Shown in pieces: positions 1 through 11,400 of a DNA stretch of 64,000 bases (positions within the stretch are counted from its first letter, which is position 1; the number at the start of each line of letters is the position of its first letter). The position numbers and the translations under genes are program-made. Source of the DNA: Limnomonas spitsbergensis. Taxonomy: Eukaryota; Chlorophyta; Chlorophyceae; Chlamydomonadales. The notes beneath the pieces are model-generated. The model was not told the origin of the DNA. It made no database searches and saw only the letters and a program-made list of their open reading frames with translations. The stretch is taken from the NCBI GenBank assembly GCA_037349105.1, contig JAYJMM010000117.1, positions 62,001 to 126,000 of the forward strand, in the 5' to 3' direction.

Positions 1-840
1 CAATTCGATACGCATCATTAAAAACACGCACTTAGCCAGCGATAGAGTTGTGACAAATGTTTTGAAATCCTGCAACATGGCGAGGGGGTTTGCATGGGGT
101 CCAGCAGGTGACCCCGTCCGCACCTGTCTGCGCGCGCCTGCCCTCTGAACAGTCACATACCCGACTCTGCCGTATTTTGTGCTGCGCAGCAGCACCTCTG
201 ATTACTTGTCTACCCCGTCGTTGCGTTGCAGCATGCGCGACCGAATCGAAATAAAGCAATATTATAAGTAAGCACCACTGGTTGCTTTGATCTACGTGGT
301 CAAGTTACACAGGTGCAGACATTTCAAAAGAGCGTTGCCAGCTGCGCCCAGGCAATGCTACTAAGCATGGACAGGCCGATATCGCGATTCGTTTTGCAGC
401 GGCGCAACAAACGCGACCCAACAACTACCAAGGAATGCTGCGACATTTCAAAGTTCTAAGCCTGCGAAGGTTCTTGAACGCGAATCGGCCACCCCGGACA
501 TGCAATGGAAACGAAGGCCGGACTTTTCGGTGGTGGTCTCCACCTCGGTCTAAAACCTTGGCGCGGACCGAACAAAACCGATCTGCCCGACTGCTCACCC
601 CAAACTCCAATGGAAACACAGCCGGCCCAAGTATATATAGCGACAACGATTACAGCCATCGTCTCCGTGCGCTTTCGGTTGGGATTCAGTTGGGCACGTT
701 GCAAATTATTACTACTGACCAGCACGTTTCCGATTGGACCCCGAAAGAAGCGTGTGCGACGGTCGGGAAAGTTCCGGGGTGGATGTTTATCCAAACAACC
801 CACCCGCAAACAACCCGGAACCAGACACTGGAACGTGGGG
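1..840. other. Non-coding or unassigned left edge
   Basis: I see no exon series with matching splice phases here, and no open frame with recognisable protein content. Several short overlapping frames occur on both strands, which is expected for GC-balanced non-coding DNA. It may be the flank of a gene lying to the left of the window. Confidence 0.4.
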
Positions 841-849
841 CCTCGTAAT

Positions 850-1475
850 CTTGCGCGGTTCAGGGTTTACTGCTGACCAAGCAAGGCCGAAGGAGGGCAA
901 ACATAACTGAATACCCCCCGTATTCGAAAGTTGTAGAGCTTGCCGAGAGCTTTCCACACAGTGCTGTGCTTCCTTACGGTTCGTGAAATTACGTTTGCGG
1001 TGACGGTGCAATTTGCGCGCAATTTACCAGGACCGCCCAGATTACACCGCAATTACTGCAAGTTGCGTTCGGCGTAACCACAGACGAAACCCTGGTTACG
1101 CACAACAAATGGGGTTTTCGGCTCGGAACCTACCCGCCAATTGACGAAAAGTCATGGCACGTTAACGTGGAAGTTGTTCTGATCTTCACGATATCTTCCT
1201 ACGAGTTCATGCACAACGATCCGCAACCTCCCACCTTCGAACATGAATGACAGATGTCCCCAAAAGACAGAAATCTACTAGAACGTGCTTGCGGTCTAGA
1301 TTACAGCTCGCTCTTAATTGCGTGCAAGCTAAAAAGCCTTACTTACGAGCAATTACGTGTTACGCCGTAATTGACCGTAATTACTTACACAAAAATCGGA
1401 TTACGGCGTAATCGCACAGCACTGTTTCCATATCTGGTCTTAACTTATGTTAGGCCCAGGGGTTATGAGATATGG
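850..1475 (-). repeat. Interspersed repeat R3, copy 1, interrupted by a hAT-type element
   Basis: Read on the minus strand, 1475-1425 followed by 958-850 matches the repeat at about 29985-30115 and, more loosely, 46375-46500. All three share a block ending in CCCTGGGCC, then TTAAGACCAG, TATGGAAAGCTCTC, CAAGCTCT and a run of pyrimidines. The copy is split exactly at the GGAAA of that block by the element at 959-1424. The nature of R3 (fragment of a larger transposon or a short element in its own right) is not clear from one window. Confidence 0.65.
959..1424. mobile_element. Non-autonomous hAT-type transposon (MITE), 466 bp
   Basis: The ends are inverted: CAGTGCTGTGC at 959-969 and GCACAGCACTG at 1414-1424. 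The flanking octamers are near-identical direct repeats: TTTCCACA at 951-958 and TTTCCATA at 1425-1432. An 8-bp target duplication with a terminus of the form YARNG (here CAGTG) is the established hallmark of the hAT superfamily. The interior is AT-rich with repeated TTACG and CGTAA motifs in both orientations and has no transposase frame, so it must depend on an enzyme supplied in trans. A paralogous uninterrupted target lies at 30031-30038. Confidence 0.82.
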
Positions 1476-3511
1476 AGGGTCAAAATAGAGGGGATGGTCG
1501 GGGATAAACAAGAAAAAGGATTTTAATGAAAATTTAGTGTATTTTTTAACATCAGATTGAGACGATAGCTACACAGTTGCATTAAAAATGCCACTTGTTG
1601 TTGATTTGCATCATAGTATTCATTAAGTATTATACACAGAAAACCAGACCCCTCTTGACATGTCATTTTGGCCTGGGGGGCCTCCGTAACCACAGGCAAT
1701 ATTGTTATACACTCGTTATTGACTCAATCAGTGTAGCTACCTGGTGGTTCCTATGAATGTATCAATGCCATCCTGATGAGAGCATTGTTTGAAGTCTTCA
1801 AATTCACAGACATACCAGTGGCCCTAAGCAGTCACCAACAGGGGAAAGAGTGCAAGAAAGGAGCCAAGAGGCTGGTCATATGGCATTTGTGAACCTAGTG
1901 CATTGAGCGGCACCATTTGAAGCTCACAGGGGGGCCTATTGAAATTCACCCTCTCCCCTTCAACAATCTTATTTGCTACTGATCAATTCATGTTTGTCTG
2001 GGTTCCGGAGACACGGGGGGTAGCCAGGGGTCGACGATTTATTTTTATATGATAGGGGTTTAGGTTTTCTTTTTGCCCCCCCTCGATGTTAACCCTTCAA
2101 TTTGGGGGCTAGATTGGCCATAGTTTTCCGAGCTAGAATCAGGTTGAGACTACAGTATTATCACTGCCCGTTTATAAACAGTTGGGTGAAAACGTCCGTC
2201 AGAAAAGTCGACGCTTCATACTGCGGTCATCTTACTCCTCAAGCATACACAAACAGTTCGCATTTCATCAGAGGGTCCTGCCCTCAGAGAGTGTAACCTT
2301 TGGCCTGGGGGCAAGTTTCGGAGCAAAAACAAATCTGCTAGCCCTGAACCGCAGACGACTCGCAAGTCTTCAGAGGGGACAAACTGACGGTATGAAGCGC
2401 AGTGAAAAGCCCAAATGCCGCTTTCCAACGGGGTGCTCCAGGGTAACGATGAGCATCAGAAGCTAAAGCGGGGGTAATTTAGAGAAACTTAGTTAGAGTG
2501 GGTGGGTTCGCAAGTTAGAGGAACTTAGTTAGAGTTGGTGGGTTCGAAAGTTAGAGAAACTTCAAGCTCAAGCGTAAGAGGGAAAACGTTTCCGACTTAA
2601 GGTCTTTCATGAGCTTAGCTTCTTTAGTTCCTCACGCCCCATATAGGGTTTAGTGTTACAATTGAGTATTTCCGCTCATTTCACCTTCAAATCCTTCAGG
2701 TTTGTGCAGTACCGGTATTACGCTCAAACCTTGCTCTTTCTCAAAGAAACATCACCCAACATGCCCAAACGGCAGTTGGCGTTTTTACCAGGCATCAAAG
2801 ATAGTGTCGGAAGAATTGATTTCACCAGTATAACCCGAGGTTCCAATAGTCCGCCCACCATGTGACCCTGCTACAGCAACCCCAGCCTTATTATCTACCG
2901 GCCTTAGGGTCAAACAAAGACTGTTGCCAGCCAACTATCCATACCAATCGCTGAAAGGATTTTGAGCAGGGCCCAGGTGTAACGTCATCTACAAATCGCC
3001 GACGAGGCTTATCAAAGCAATGGAATCTGCGGAGTGAGGACTGCCTTACAACTTTCAAATGGGACGCTTAAGGAACGACCTCTACCAGTACCCTGCCTTT
3101 GGGCAGACCAGATTCATTTATTTAGGAATTGCAGGAGTCCCGTTTGGCAGAATTCAAAGTAATTCGCCAAAGTAATTCGCAGTATGAAATCATAGCAACT
3201 GCACACCCAAACTTGTTTCCAGCATAAGTCAAAATAAAATTGCCGGTACATCAAAAAATACAGATTGCCACACCTATGTACATTCTTTGGCTGCATCTTG
3301 GCGGAGCATGGATTGCTCGCCAGCCTTCTGCAGTCGAACCTTCAACCTTGCCAGCATCTAAGAGGGAGGTGATACTAAACCAGCCGCACAGTCCTCACAG
3401 CATGTTCCCAACGCCATCATGAGGCCACCATGGCTGGTCTGGCGCAGGTCTGGCTTTCGCATTCCATCCTTATATCAGAGCACTGTCGCATCCAGCTATC
3501 CACCCATTTCA
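1476..3511. other. Intergenic DNA downstream of the minus-strand gene
   Basis: No supported exons. It holds a short 36-bp tandem repeat (2481-2562), a pyrimidine tract near 2065-2090 resembling the end of repeat R3, and a fragment near 2967-2995 resembling repeat R2 (GGGCCCAGGTGTAACGTCAT). The 3' untranslated region of the gene ending at 3512 should lie in the right part. Confidence 0.4.
2481..2562. repeat. Short tandem repeat, 36 bp x 2.3
   Basis: The unit begins AGAGAAACTTAGTTAGAG, continues with a GGTGGGTTCG block and ends AAGTT. Two full copies and the first ten bases of a third are present, differing at a few positions. Confidence 0.75.
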
Positions 3512-6500
3512 TCAAAGCAGCTTCAACTTGAGCATCAGAGTGGTAAAGTATACCACATCGAACAAAAACAGCCCACCCGCCAAGGGGATCACAAGTTGCA
3601 TGACGTCAGCCACATCCCAATGCAACAACACCTACACAGAAAGGGAGAACGGGCATGGGGGAGATCAGTCAACGATGTCGGATGCAATTTTGCTTGAATG
3701 GCTTTGCTTTGCCATGTTACAATTTTCCCATTACGAGAGTTCCGTCCTCCCCCCCCCCATGTCCTTTGGGTTGGCAATTTGTTGGCACCTTCGAAGTTAA
3801 GATGATTGTTCAAATGTTCCACATCTCTGAGTTTGTTCGCATCTTCCGCATTTGTTGGCACCTTCAAGTTCAGAAGATTGCAGCACCTCCCTCAATGCAT
3901 CATTCAGCACCAGCATGCCCATGACTGCCCAACAGCCTGCAGCTTTTGTCGGGTCACAGGCAGAGAATTATGTTGCCCTGGATATGACCCAGATCAGGAC
4001 CCAGTGAGTGCATCTCCCCCCACTTGCCTGGGGGAGCAAGATCGCCCCTGCTGTGAGGATCCCTATCTGGTTGAGTGTCGACAGCACCTCCTCTTGCGAA
4101 GCCGGAGCCACCTGACGAGGGTGGGGAGGGACACATGGGTCTGTCAGTGGGAGGTCAAACCAACATGAGAAACCATAGGATGGAGACTTGGTACACTCCC
4201 ATGCTTCCTCCCCCCTGTACTTTGGTGAAGCAGTCGGGCCTTGGAAGGTCAACGTACAGGACTCAGAGAATACTGATATTTGTGACAACAACGCATGACT
4301 GGGGCACACTCGCATTTTTAGCCCCCTCTACATCGTCATCCACGGCCTACCTACCTGGTACTGGGCGTCGTTGGCGATCAGCTTCATGCCCCAGTCATAG
4401 ACTGGCCAGATTAGCTGCTCCACCCGCACGAATGGGCGCAGGACATACCCCAGGGACAGACCTAGGACAGTGCGGAAGGCCTCGCCTGAGATGAGGGTTG
4501 GGCAGGAACCAGCAGCCAAGAGTCAGAAGGTGGGCCGCAAGGCAGGAGGAGGGAGAGACGGAACGGAGGGCAGGCACTAGGTGTTCAGGTACAAGTGACT
4601 GTGATAATAAATTTCCTACAAAGGATTGAAAACACGTTTTCCTCCGCAGCACGAGGGGCAGGCCCCAGCAGCACCAGGGGCAGGCCCAACCCACGACAGG
4701 TAAATACCCTCTCTATGACCTTGGCACGGGCCCCCGTATCTTCATATCCAGAGCCGTGTCCCCATGATGTTTGAATGGCCTGTCCTCTGTTTTGCCTAGC
4801 AGGCCTTAACCCCTCTTGTCTAGCAGGCCTTAACCCCTCTTGTCTAGCAGGCATGAACCCCTCTTGTCTAGCAGGCCTTAGCCCCTGTTGTCTAGCAGGC
4901 CTTAACCCCTGTTGTCTAGCAGGCCTTAACCCCTCTTGTCTAGCAGGCATGAACCCCTCTTGTCTAGCAGGCCTTAACCCCTCTTGTCTAGCAGGCATGA
5001 ACCCCTCATGTCTAGCAGGCCTTAACCCCTCATGTCTAGCAGGCCTTAACCCCTCTTGTCTAGCAGGCATGAACCCCTCTTGTCTAGCAGGCCTTAACCC
5101 CTCATGTCTAGCAGGCATGAACCCCTCTTGTCTAGCAGGCATTGACCCCTCTTGTCTAGCAGGCCTTAACCCCTCTTGTCTAGCAGGCCTTAACCCCTCT
5201 TGTCTAGCAGGCATGAACCCCTCTTGTCTAGCAGGCCTTAACCCCTCTTGTCTAGCAGGCATGAACCCCTCTTGTCTAGCAGGCCTTAACCCCTCTTGTC
5301 TAGCAGGCATCAACCCTCTTGCCTAGCAGGCATTAACCCCTCTTGTCTAGCAGGCATCAACCCCTCTTGCCTAGCAGGCATGAACCCCTTTTGTCTAGCA
5401 GGCATCAACCCCTGTTGCCTAGCAGTCCTTAACCCCTCTTGTCTAGCACTCCTTAACCCCTCATGTCTAGGAGGCCTTAACCCCTCTTGTCTAGCAGGCA
5501 TTAACCCCTCTTGTCTAGCAGGCATGAACCCCTCTTGTCTAGCAGGCCTTAACCCCTCTTGTCTAGCAGGCATGAACCCCTCTTGTCTAGCAGGCATTGA
5601 CCCCTCTTGTCTAGCAGGCCTTAACCCCTCTTGTCTAGCAGGCATGAACCCCTCTTGTCTAGCAGGCCTTAACCCCTCTTGTCTAGCAGGCATTAACCCC
5701 TCTTGTCTAGCAGGCCTTAACCCCTCTTGTCTAGCAGGCCTTAACCCCTCTTGTCTAGCAGGCATGAACCCCTCTTGTCTAGCAGGCCTTAACCCCTCTT
5801 GTCTAGCAGGCATTAACCCCTCTTGTCTAGCAGGCCTTAACCCCTCTTGTCTAGCAGGCCTTAACCCCACTTGTCTAGCAGGCCTTAACCCCTCTTGTCT
5901 AGCAGGCATTAACCCCTCTTGTCTAGCAGGCCTTAACCCCTCTTGTCTAGCAGGCCTTAACCCCTCTTGTCTAGCAGGCCTTAGCCCCTCTTGTCTAGCA
6001 GGCCTTAACCCCTCTTGTCTAGCAGGCCTCAGCCCCTCTTGTCTAGCAGTTATTAACCCTCCCTGGCCTGAACCAGACGGCACACCACAAGGTCTCTTGG
6101 ATTGGTGTTTTCCAAAGAGTACCCTGTCGCCTATCCTTGACTCTACGAACCTAATTTGTTAGCTTCATAACTTTCATCATTCCCATCCTTTCTTAGTCCC
6201 TTGCGGGCTGCATCACGCACCTGTATCGTAGTGCCCCCATAGTTCTGCGCTGTAGAAAAGCGCTCCACACGTCACAAGCTGTATGAACGTAGCTGTCTGC
6301 GTGAGAGAGGGAAGGATGAGAGCAAGTATGAGACCGTATAAGTAAGAGAAGGTATGGGCAAAGAGAGACTAATTATGTTGACCCATCACTGTTTCATCCG
6401 TGGCGCACACCTGGGCCAATGACACAGTATTGGACTCAGCGTTATGAAGACCCAAACCAGCATACACCAGAGACAGGTGCCCCTCCCAATACCACTTGTG

Positions 6501-8022
6501 CTGATCCATTATGCTCACCTTCCTCTCTCCCTCCCAAGGCTGCCAAGTGCGCAACTTCGTGGTTCCCAGGTAGCTCACCAGATCCGCTCTAAGAGTCTGC
6601 TTACCTTTACCATATCGACGAAGAAGTCATAAGGCTCCTCCGTCACCCCTGCCATTTCCAGCACCGGGCCCAGTTGCTCTGAAACTACTTTCCTCATCAG
6701 CTTATTATTATCGCCCATAACATCCTCAAACTGCAACGAGGAGGGGAGGAGGAAGGGGGGAGTGAGCGGGGACGGAAAGGCTCGTGAGCTACAGCGCTCA
6801 TCACATTATTTTATGAAAACCATGGTGCAGCAGAAGCAGAGACGGGGAAATTGAAGATGGCTGATAATGGTCAGTCAGCGCATGTTTCCATTTCTTTCTC
6901 TTTTTAAAAGAGTATCCTGCACCTCAGACGTTAAACTTGGGAGCACGGGTCAAAGGCACATGGACACAGTCACTCTCATGGACCTCTCTAATCCACATCT
7001 ACACCGATACTCTGACCCAGACTCCTAAGTCAGCTCTGGCCCGATATATAACCCACCTCTGGCCTGACTATCCTCATCTTATTTTAAGGAATTCTTGTTC
7101 ATTGAAAACTAGACGTCTTGGCACTCTGCCACACTCTCCTGTCCGTGTCTGAAGGTTGGCAGTTTCACCTTCAGCTCCCCCCCACAGTAGTACTGAATAT
7201 AGGGGCCAAGTCCCATAGGAACTGTTGTTTGCCAGGAGCTGAATTCACGGGCAGGAACTATCCCTTGCCCTGACCCAAGGTCCCAAACCTCAACCCGAGA
7301 TGTGTGCACTAGGGGTACTCACCGATACATTCTCCAGCATTTTTGCCTCCTCAGGTCCAACCTTACTGCTCATGTCTTTCTTCAGATCTGCCCACACTGA
7401 TCGGAGCTGCTTCTCATTGTCCTCATCCTCAGGCCCAGAGGTGCTGCACAGGCAGGAACAGGTGGAGAAGGCGGGTAAGGACAGGTTGGGGAAGTACTCG
7501 TTTCGAGTAACAGAACAACTGTACCATAGCTGTAAGGATTGGTACTAAATAGAGGAGCTGTAAATCCAGTGTTTTATTTGGCCCCCCTTCCCTCATGCTG
7601 TCCCAGCTTTGGAGCCATGCTAGTGAGGGACACACGACCAGCACGCACAGCACCACGGGAAACACAAGGAAGAGGATAAAGAGTATGCAATGCTCAAGTT
7701 CGAAGCAACGTATGCACCCTTCTTCTGTCTTTTCATGAGGGCTGAGAGCAGTGCAGGCAGGTGGGGACTGCGCTGGCAGGGTGCCGTGCTGACCTGGCAT
7801 TTGGTCGGGGGCATGAACGGGTACCAGCCACAACCCTACTGACCTCGTTCCAGATGGGTGATCTCGGTCGCTTTGCGCTCTAAACACAACATGGCAACTT
7901 TCCATGCGGTTCCATCCTATGGTGGTCCGGACCGGACCAGAGGGGGAAGCGTGTCGTAAGCAGCTTTGTGACGGAGTCACTCTGCCGAGCGCTGGAAGTG
8001 AGGAACATCTTGATGCAAGCAT
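3512..8022 (-). CDS. Predicted plastid membrane protein, unknown function
   Basis: Exons on the minus strand: 8022-7844, 7443-7323, 6730-6605, a weak one 6410-6383, 4485-4355, 4111-4028, 3631-3512 (TGA at 3514-3512). All strong exons join in frame and give about 262 residues. Residues 1-55 look like a plastid transit peptide: rich in Ser, Arg and Ala, poor in acids. A charged soluble part follows (EDEDNEKQLRSVWADLKKDM; FEDVMGDNNKLMRKVVSEQL). The C-terminal third is hydrophobic, with candidate membrane helices around IGILTAGAILLP and VIPLAGGLFLFDVVYF, ending KLKLL. The intron after 4028 starts GC instead of GT. The exon at 6410-6383 is chosen only because it supplies the needed one-base phase; its donor (GTCAAC) is poor. 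A 24-bp minisatellite fills the following intron. I do not recognise the family. Plastid targeting and membrane location are inference from composition. Confidence 0.6.
4790..6060. repeat. Minisatellite, 24 bp x ~53, intronic
   Basis: The unit reads CTTGTCTAGCAGGCCTTAAC plus CCCT. Variants change only the CCTTAAC part (CATGAAC, CATTAAC, CATCAAC, CATTGAC). The array lies in the intron between exons 6410-6383 and 4485-4355 of the minus-strand gene. Because 24 is a multiple of three, long frames are open on both strands, but they have no neighbouring exon support, and a 23-bp unit near 5310 shifts the frame without consequence. Confidence 0.9.
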
Positions 8023-8419
8023 TATTGTGATTCAGGATAGAGAGATGTAGAGATGCTGCTCCTTGTCGATAATGAGTGGCGCGTAGGTGCTAGGAACATG
8101 CAAGTAACTCGAGGTCGCTGGTTGAGGATACCGTTAGTATGAAGCGATTCCCACCTCCACCCCTTTCTAAGGCCATGTGACCCTCAAGCCTAGCTTCGTC
8201 GTTCGTTCTTTCGTTCCACACGACGAATGAAAGGGATAGAGTCAATTTCACCACGTGCCTCCGTGATTGCAGCATCTCCCAGTGTCCAAACCGAACGTTC
8301 GCAGTACTTTCTCTTGAATGTGATACCGGCAGAATGTTTCCTCACCTGGACAGTAGTATGTCGTCTCAAGGCTCCAACAGCCAATACTAAGGTCATAGTA
8401 CTGTAAGAATAACGGACAG
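8023..8419. promoter_or_regulatory. Shared divergent promoter region
   Basis: The start codons of the plastid-protein gene (minus, 8022) and the FAM227-like gene (plus, 8420) are only 397 bp apart and point away from each other, so both promoters and 5' untranslated regions must lie here unless an upstream untranslated exon was missed. No TATA box or named motif is convincing. Confidence 0.5.
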
Positions 8420-11400
8420 ATGGCCCTCGATACGCCCTCCGAGGTTATCGAGTTGGTACATCATCTCCGCGAGGACGGCAAGAAGCTGCAGCCACTTATA
8501 GGCGCCCTGGAGGAGATATCACATCGCGTGCAGGTGTGTGCGCCAAACCTTGGAGGGCTGGCGCGGACATGCAGCCAACGGTCGCATGGGGTATCATGGT
8601 GCAGCACTGACTCCAGACAATAGTTGCTGTTTATCTCCTAGAATGCACATCCAGCCCTTTTCATGAGATCTGGGTGATCTTGCATGCTGCATTACTATTG
8701 GTGGTGGCCCATGAAGGCTCCTCTGGAACAGGCTATCAGGCCGATCCCGGATTTACAAGCTGTCGGTGTCCTGGCGGCACTCAGGATGCCCCAGGAACAC
8801 ATCAACAGTCGGGAAACAAATCTAGCCACATATGAAAAATTCTGGCGCTAGATATGGGGTACACCACCATCAAATGGAGATCCTGCCCGGATGCCTAGAT
8901 GCCCTATGTGGGAGCATGATGTTTGTAGACTCATTAATGCCGACACATGCACCGATGCTCGATCATGCACTCATGCTCACTCATGCAGTCACGTTGACTC
9001 ATACACACATGCTCTCACATGCACTCATACACTCATGCTCACTCATGCTGTCATGACCACTCATACGCACATGCACTCATAAGCTCATGCCCACTCATGC
9101 CCACTCATAAGCTCATGCCCACTCATGCTCTCACATGCACTCACATGCTCATGCCCACTCATGCCCACGCATGCTCTCACATGCACTCACATGCTCATGC
9201 CCACTCATGCCCACTCATGCACTCACATGCTCATGCCCACTCATGCCCACGCATGCCCACGCATGCTCTCACATGCACTCACATGCTCATGCCCACTCAT
9301 GCCCACGCATGCTCTCACATGCACTCACATGTTCATGCCCACTCATGCCCACGCATGCTCTCACATGCACTCACATGCTCATGCCCACTCATGCTCTCAC
9401 ATGCACTCATATGCTCATGCCCACTCATGCCCACTCATATGCTCATGCCCACTCATGCTCTCACATGCACTCATATGCTCTTGCCCACTCTTGCCCACTC
9501 ATGCTCACTCGTACACCCTGCGACCTGCCAAGGCAGCATGAGGGAGGTTGGAATGGTACAATGTGCGAGAAATGACATGGTAGCTGCTCCTCATTTTATT
9601 TCCCACCTCTTCCGCTCTGCAGATTGCCGACTTGTACAATGCTGGCAACAGCGCCACCGCAGCTGCAGCACAAGGGAGGCGGTCCAGTGAGTGGGATGCA
9701 TGATTAATGAACGTACACCTCTAAACCCTGCTCTAAAATAAAGTTCGGCCACGGATACCTGGTGGTACAGATTATTGTCTGAGATGTGAGGCATTGCGAT
9801 GCAGAGCTTCAGCGTGTGGGAGATGACGCAACCTTTAAGCAATGGCTGTGGCACATTTATTCAAGGACATTGCTTAGGGCTGTTCTTGAGGTTTGTGTGT
9901 CAGGTTCGTTATTCTGAGGCATTCATTAGGGGCATTGTTGAGGAGCATTTGTGAGTGGCATGGTTGATGAAGAAAATATAGGAGCATTGAGGCGTACCCT
10001 TTTTAGGTTAAGTCCCTTTTTAGGTTGAGGGGGGCCTTCAGAGACTTGCCTGATGCACGTTTCTTCCTGCACATACAGCTGACCTGGCAAGTGGGTACGG
10101 CAAGTGGCTACACCCTCACTCCACCCCCATGCTCAACAGACCCCTTGCTTTCCATCTCCCCCTATCTGCTGTCCCCCTCCTCCTGCCACTCGCACCATTT
10201 GAATCACCCGCCTGCCTGACCTGCTTTGGCCTGCCTGACTGACCCACTCTGTCCAGGTTCTTTCAACCTGATTCGCGGCAACTCTATTCACATGCTGAAT
10301 GGAACGGCGGCGGCATCAGCAGCAGCTGTGGCCAGGCGTCACCCTCGGTATTCTCAGGGGGTACCTGTTGGCATCACGCCGCCTGCCGTTCAGAAGGTCA
10401 CCGACACCTTCCTGCCCATCCCACCAAGTGAGGAAGATCATCCTTAGGTGGGGGACCATCGGAGTTTGTTTACAGCATGAGTGAAGTACTTAAGTGCGCA
10501 CGAGACCACTTTTTGTGTGGAGGCCACGAGACAATTTGCTATGGTGCGCACTTACTCATGCTGTAAAGTGCGCACCAGACCATTTTATGTGGGTTTCTGC
10601 CGGGCAGCCTCCTGGGGATTGATTAGCTCAAAATGGTGGCCAGGTCTGGGGTGTGTGACTCGTGTTCTATACAGCAGGGCTTGCTGCACCATGTCCCCCC
10701 TAAGCCAGAGGTGTAGATGTCATGCTGGGCATTGCTGGTGATGCCCAGCCTGTGTCCAGCATGCAGTGTCATGTGGGAGCGAGGGGCTTCAGGGGAACGC
10801 CTGGATTCCACTTAGACCCAGTAGCCCCAACTCTCGACTTAAAACCCCCTCAACCTTATGCCAGCAAGCTGGGGCAGCTCTCCTGGCATTGTAGGATATA
10901 TCCCGATATGGGATGGCCTAACCTGCACTTGAGTGTTTGACTGATGGCCTACTCTGCAGGTTGCTCAGTGACAGCGCGCCGATAGTAGAAGTTGGATGAT
11001 TTACCAGTGAAAGTGTGACCTGTCACTGCAGGCTCTGAGACCGAGAGCTTGCCGTCCCCCGAAGGCGTTCACGACTGGGACGCCTTGCAAGCTGCTGTCA
11101 ATGGAGCATGCTCCAGCTTCACCACGCCTAGCGCAAAGGTGTGGACAGCGCATGAAACAGATGTGTGTTTCAAACGTGCGGGGCAAGCTCCTGGGCCTAT
11201 CGTGTTCATTACAGACTTGCATCACTTCTGTAATTAACAGCCTCTTTGCTGCTGATCATCTCTTGACCTTGCCTCTCTCTGTGTGCGACCCTGATGTGTG
11301 CTACCACAGGCAACGTGGAAGAAGTGGGCCCTGAACCCGGCCAACGTATCGTTGGTGGTCTCACTCTTTTGGTGGATCATCACAGATGATTTCAAACCAG

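Noticed and set aside
4585..6162. Frames of 180-290 codons encoding ARQEG- or SCLAG-type repeats
   Set aside because: They are a product of the 24-bp minisatellite. A 23-bp unit breaks the frame with no compensation, and the array sits in an intron of the minus-strand gene.
6444..6578. Minus-strand frame containing YLGTTKLRTWQPWEGERK as an exon of the plastid-protein gene
   Set aside because: It would need an intron of about eight bases after the well-supported exon ending at 6605. A mini-exon PWEGERK flanked by CAG and GTGAGC is possible but unsupported.
9019..9690. His/Ser/Cys/Met-rich frame of 223 codons
   Set aside because: It comes from the ACTCATGC repeat. The part after 9623 overlaps the real exon in another phase.
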